This document shows, one piece after another, positions 39,787 to 40,182 of a stretch of DNA of 40,182 nt. Origin of the DNA: Acidobacteriota bacterium (GTDB lineage Bacteria; Acidobacteriota; B3-B38; Guanabaribacteriales; JAGGZT01). The notes below the pieces were generated by a model. That model made no database searches. It saw only the letters and a list, made by a program, of their open reading frames with translations, and was not told the origin of the DNA. Within the stretch, counting starts at the first letter, position 1; every line of letters starts with the position of its first letter. Position numbers and translations under genes: made by a program. The stretch covers positions 1-40,182 of the forward strand of contig JAGGZT010000001.1 of the NCBI GenBank assembly GCA_021161905.1, read 5' to 3'.

Positions 39787-40182
39787 CTGAGCTCATCCAA
39801 CAGGAGCTTCTCCTCCTTGATCAGATGAAGAGCCTCCTTAGCTGCTAACTGCTCCCCTTCCTTCTTGGTTCTCCCTTTAGCCCGGGCTATCTCCCTCCCG
39901 TTGACAAGGAGTCCGATCTCGAAGATCGGCTGATGAGGAGGACCGATCTCGGAGAGAACGACATATTCGGGAAGGGGAAGGGAATGATCCTGAAGAAGCT
40001 CTTGAAGTGCCGATTTATAGTCGAATGGGGTGAGGGCAGAAAGATCTATTGAGGATAGATCGGGAGTGAACTCCCGCTCGATAAAGGAACGCGCAGAATC
40101 GAGTCCCCCATCGAGATAAATGGCAGCGATGAGTGCTTCGTAGGTGTTGGCGAGAAGGGAAAGTTTCTTCCTCCCCCTCCCC
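39783..40182 (-). CDS. rnc: Ribonuclease III (3' part only)
   Basis: About 133 C-terminal codons are present; the gene continues past the right edge. It starts inside the second conserved catalytic helix region, SLLANTYEALIAAIYLDGG, where the Glu and Asp bind metal. A double-stranded-RNA-binding domain follows: DYKSALQELLQDH, then FEIGLLVNGREIARAKGRTK and KKEGEQLAAKEAL. RNase III processes rRNA precursors and other duplex RNA. TGA at 39785-39783 overlaps the ATG of the radical SAM gene. Confidence 0.95.
   Translation of the reverse strand, partial: GRGRKKLSLLANTYEALIAAIYLDGGLDSARSFIEREFTPDLSSIDLSALTPFDYKSALQELLQDHSLPLPEYVVLSEIGPPHQPIFEIGLLVNGREIARAKGRTKKEGEQLAAKEALHLIKEEKLLLDELR

Overview
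The window is dense bacterial chromosome of moderate GC, with about 29 protein genes, one long non-coding gap (28831-29308), and no rRNA, tRNA, CRISPR array or transposon that I can see. The gene content is two GWxTD proteins, three secreted S9 peptidases, an ACE-like M2 peptidase, two M14 carboxypeptidases and PEGA/TonB/TPR proteins, with many Tat, Sec or lipoprotein signals. This suggests a Gram-negative-type, protein-degrading bacterium of the Acidobacteriota / Candidatus Aminicenantes kind. That assignment is inferred from gene families, not from a phylogenetic marker.

Layout: (1) 1-303 is the 5' part of a Tat-exported asparaginase-like Ntn hydrolase, divergent from an alpha/beta hydrolase (421-1245). 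(2) 8820 down to 1232 on the minus strand is a tightly packed eight-gene unit: AmrS-type radical SAM enzyme, a second radical SAM enzyme, archaemetzincin, DUF72 protein, 84-residue protein, M14 carboxypeptidase and two GWxTD proteins. Three junctions in it are ATGA start/stop overlaps. (3) 8871-15720 holds an NhaC antiporter, a convergent CAP-TPR protein, then a plus-strand group of Tat-exported GH99 glycosidase, M1 aminopeptidase and a membrane protein. (4) 15768-23640 has two S9 peptidases flanking a PEGA/TonB pair and a Tat-signal class V aminotransferase. (5) 23725-28830 has an M2 lipoprotein peptidase divergent from an APC permease, then a second M14 peptidase. (6) 29223-30963 is a lemA-htpX pair. 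(7) 30972-34075 is a SAM hydrolase and DPP4-like S9 operon. (8) 34140-38710 holds two tRNA-thiolation-type PP-loop genes and a Lon-like protease. (9) 38707-40182 is the 3' part of rnc, coupled to a radical SAM gene.

Taken together, the window looks like a peptide-scavenging region. Exported endo-, di-, amino- and carboxypeptidases would release small peptides and amino acids, the APC permease could import them, NhaC would handle Na+/H+ balance, and LemA/HtpX and Lon would serve protein quality control. The best candidate for something undescribed is the eight-gene minus-strand unit, which ties two cysteine-rich radical SAM enzymes to an apparently exported archaemetzincin, a carboxypeptidase and a recently homogenised GWxTD gene pair. 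The second GWxTD gene has a one-base frame disruption in a T8 tract just after its start.
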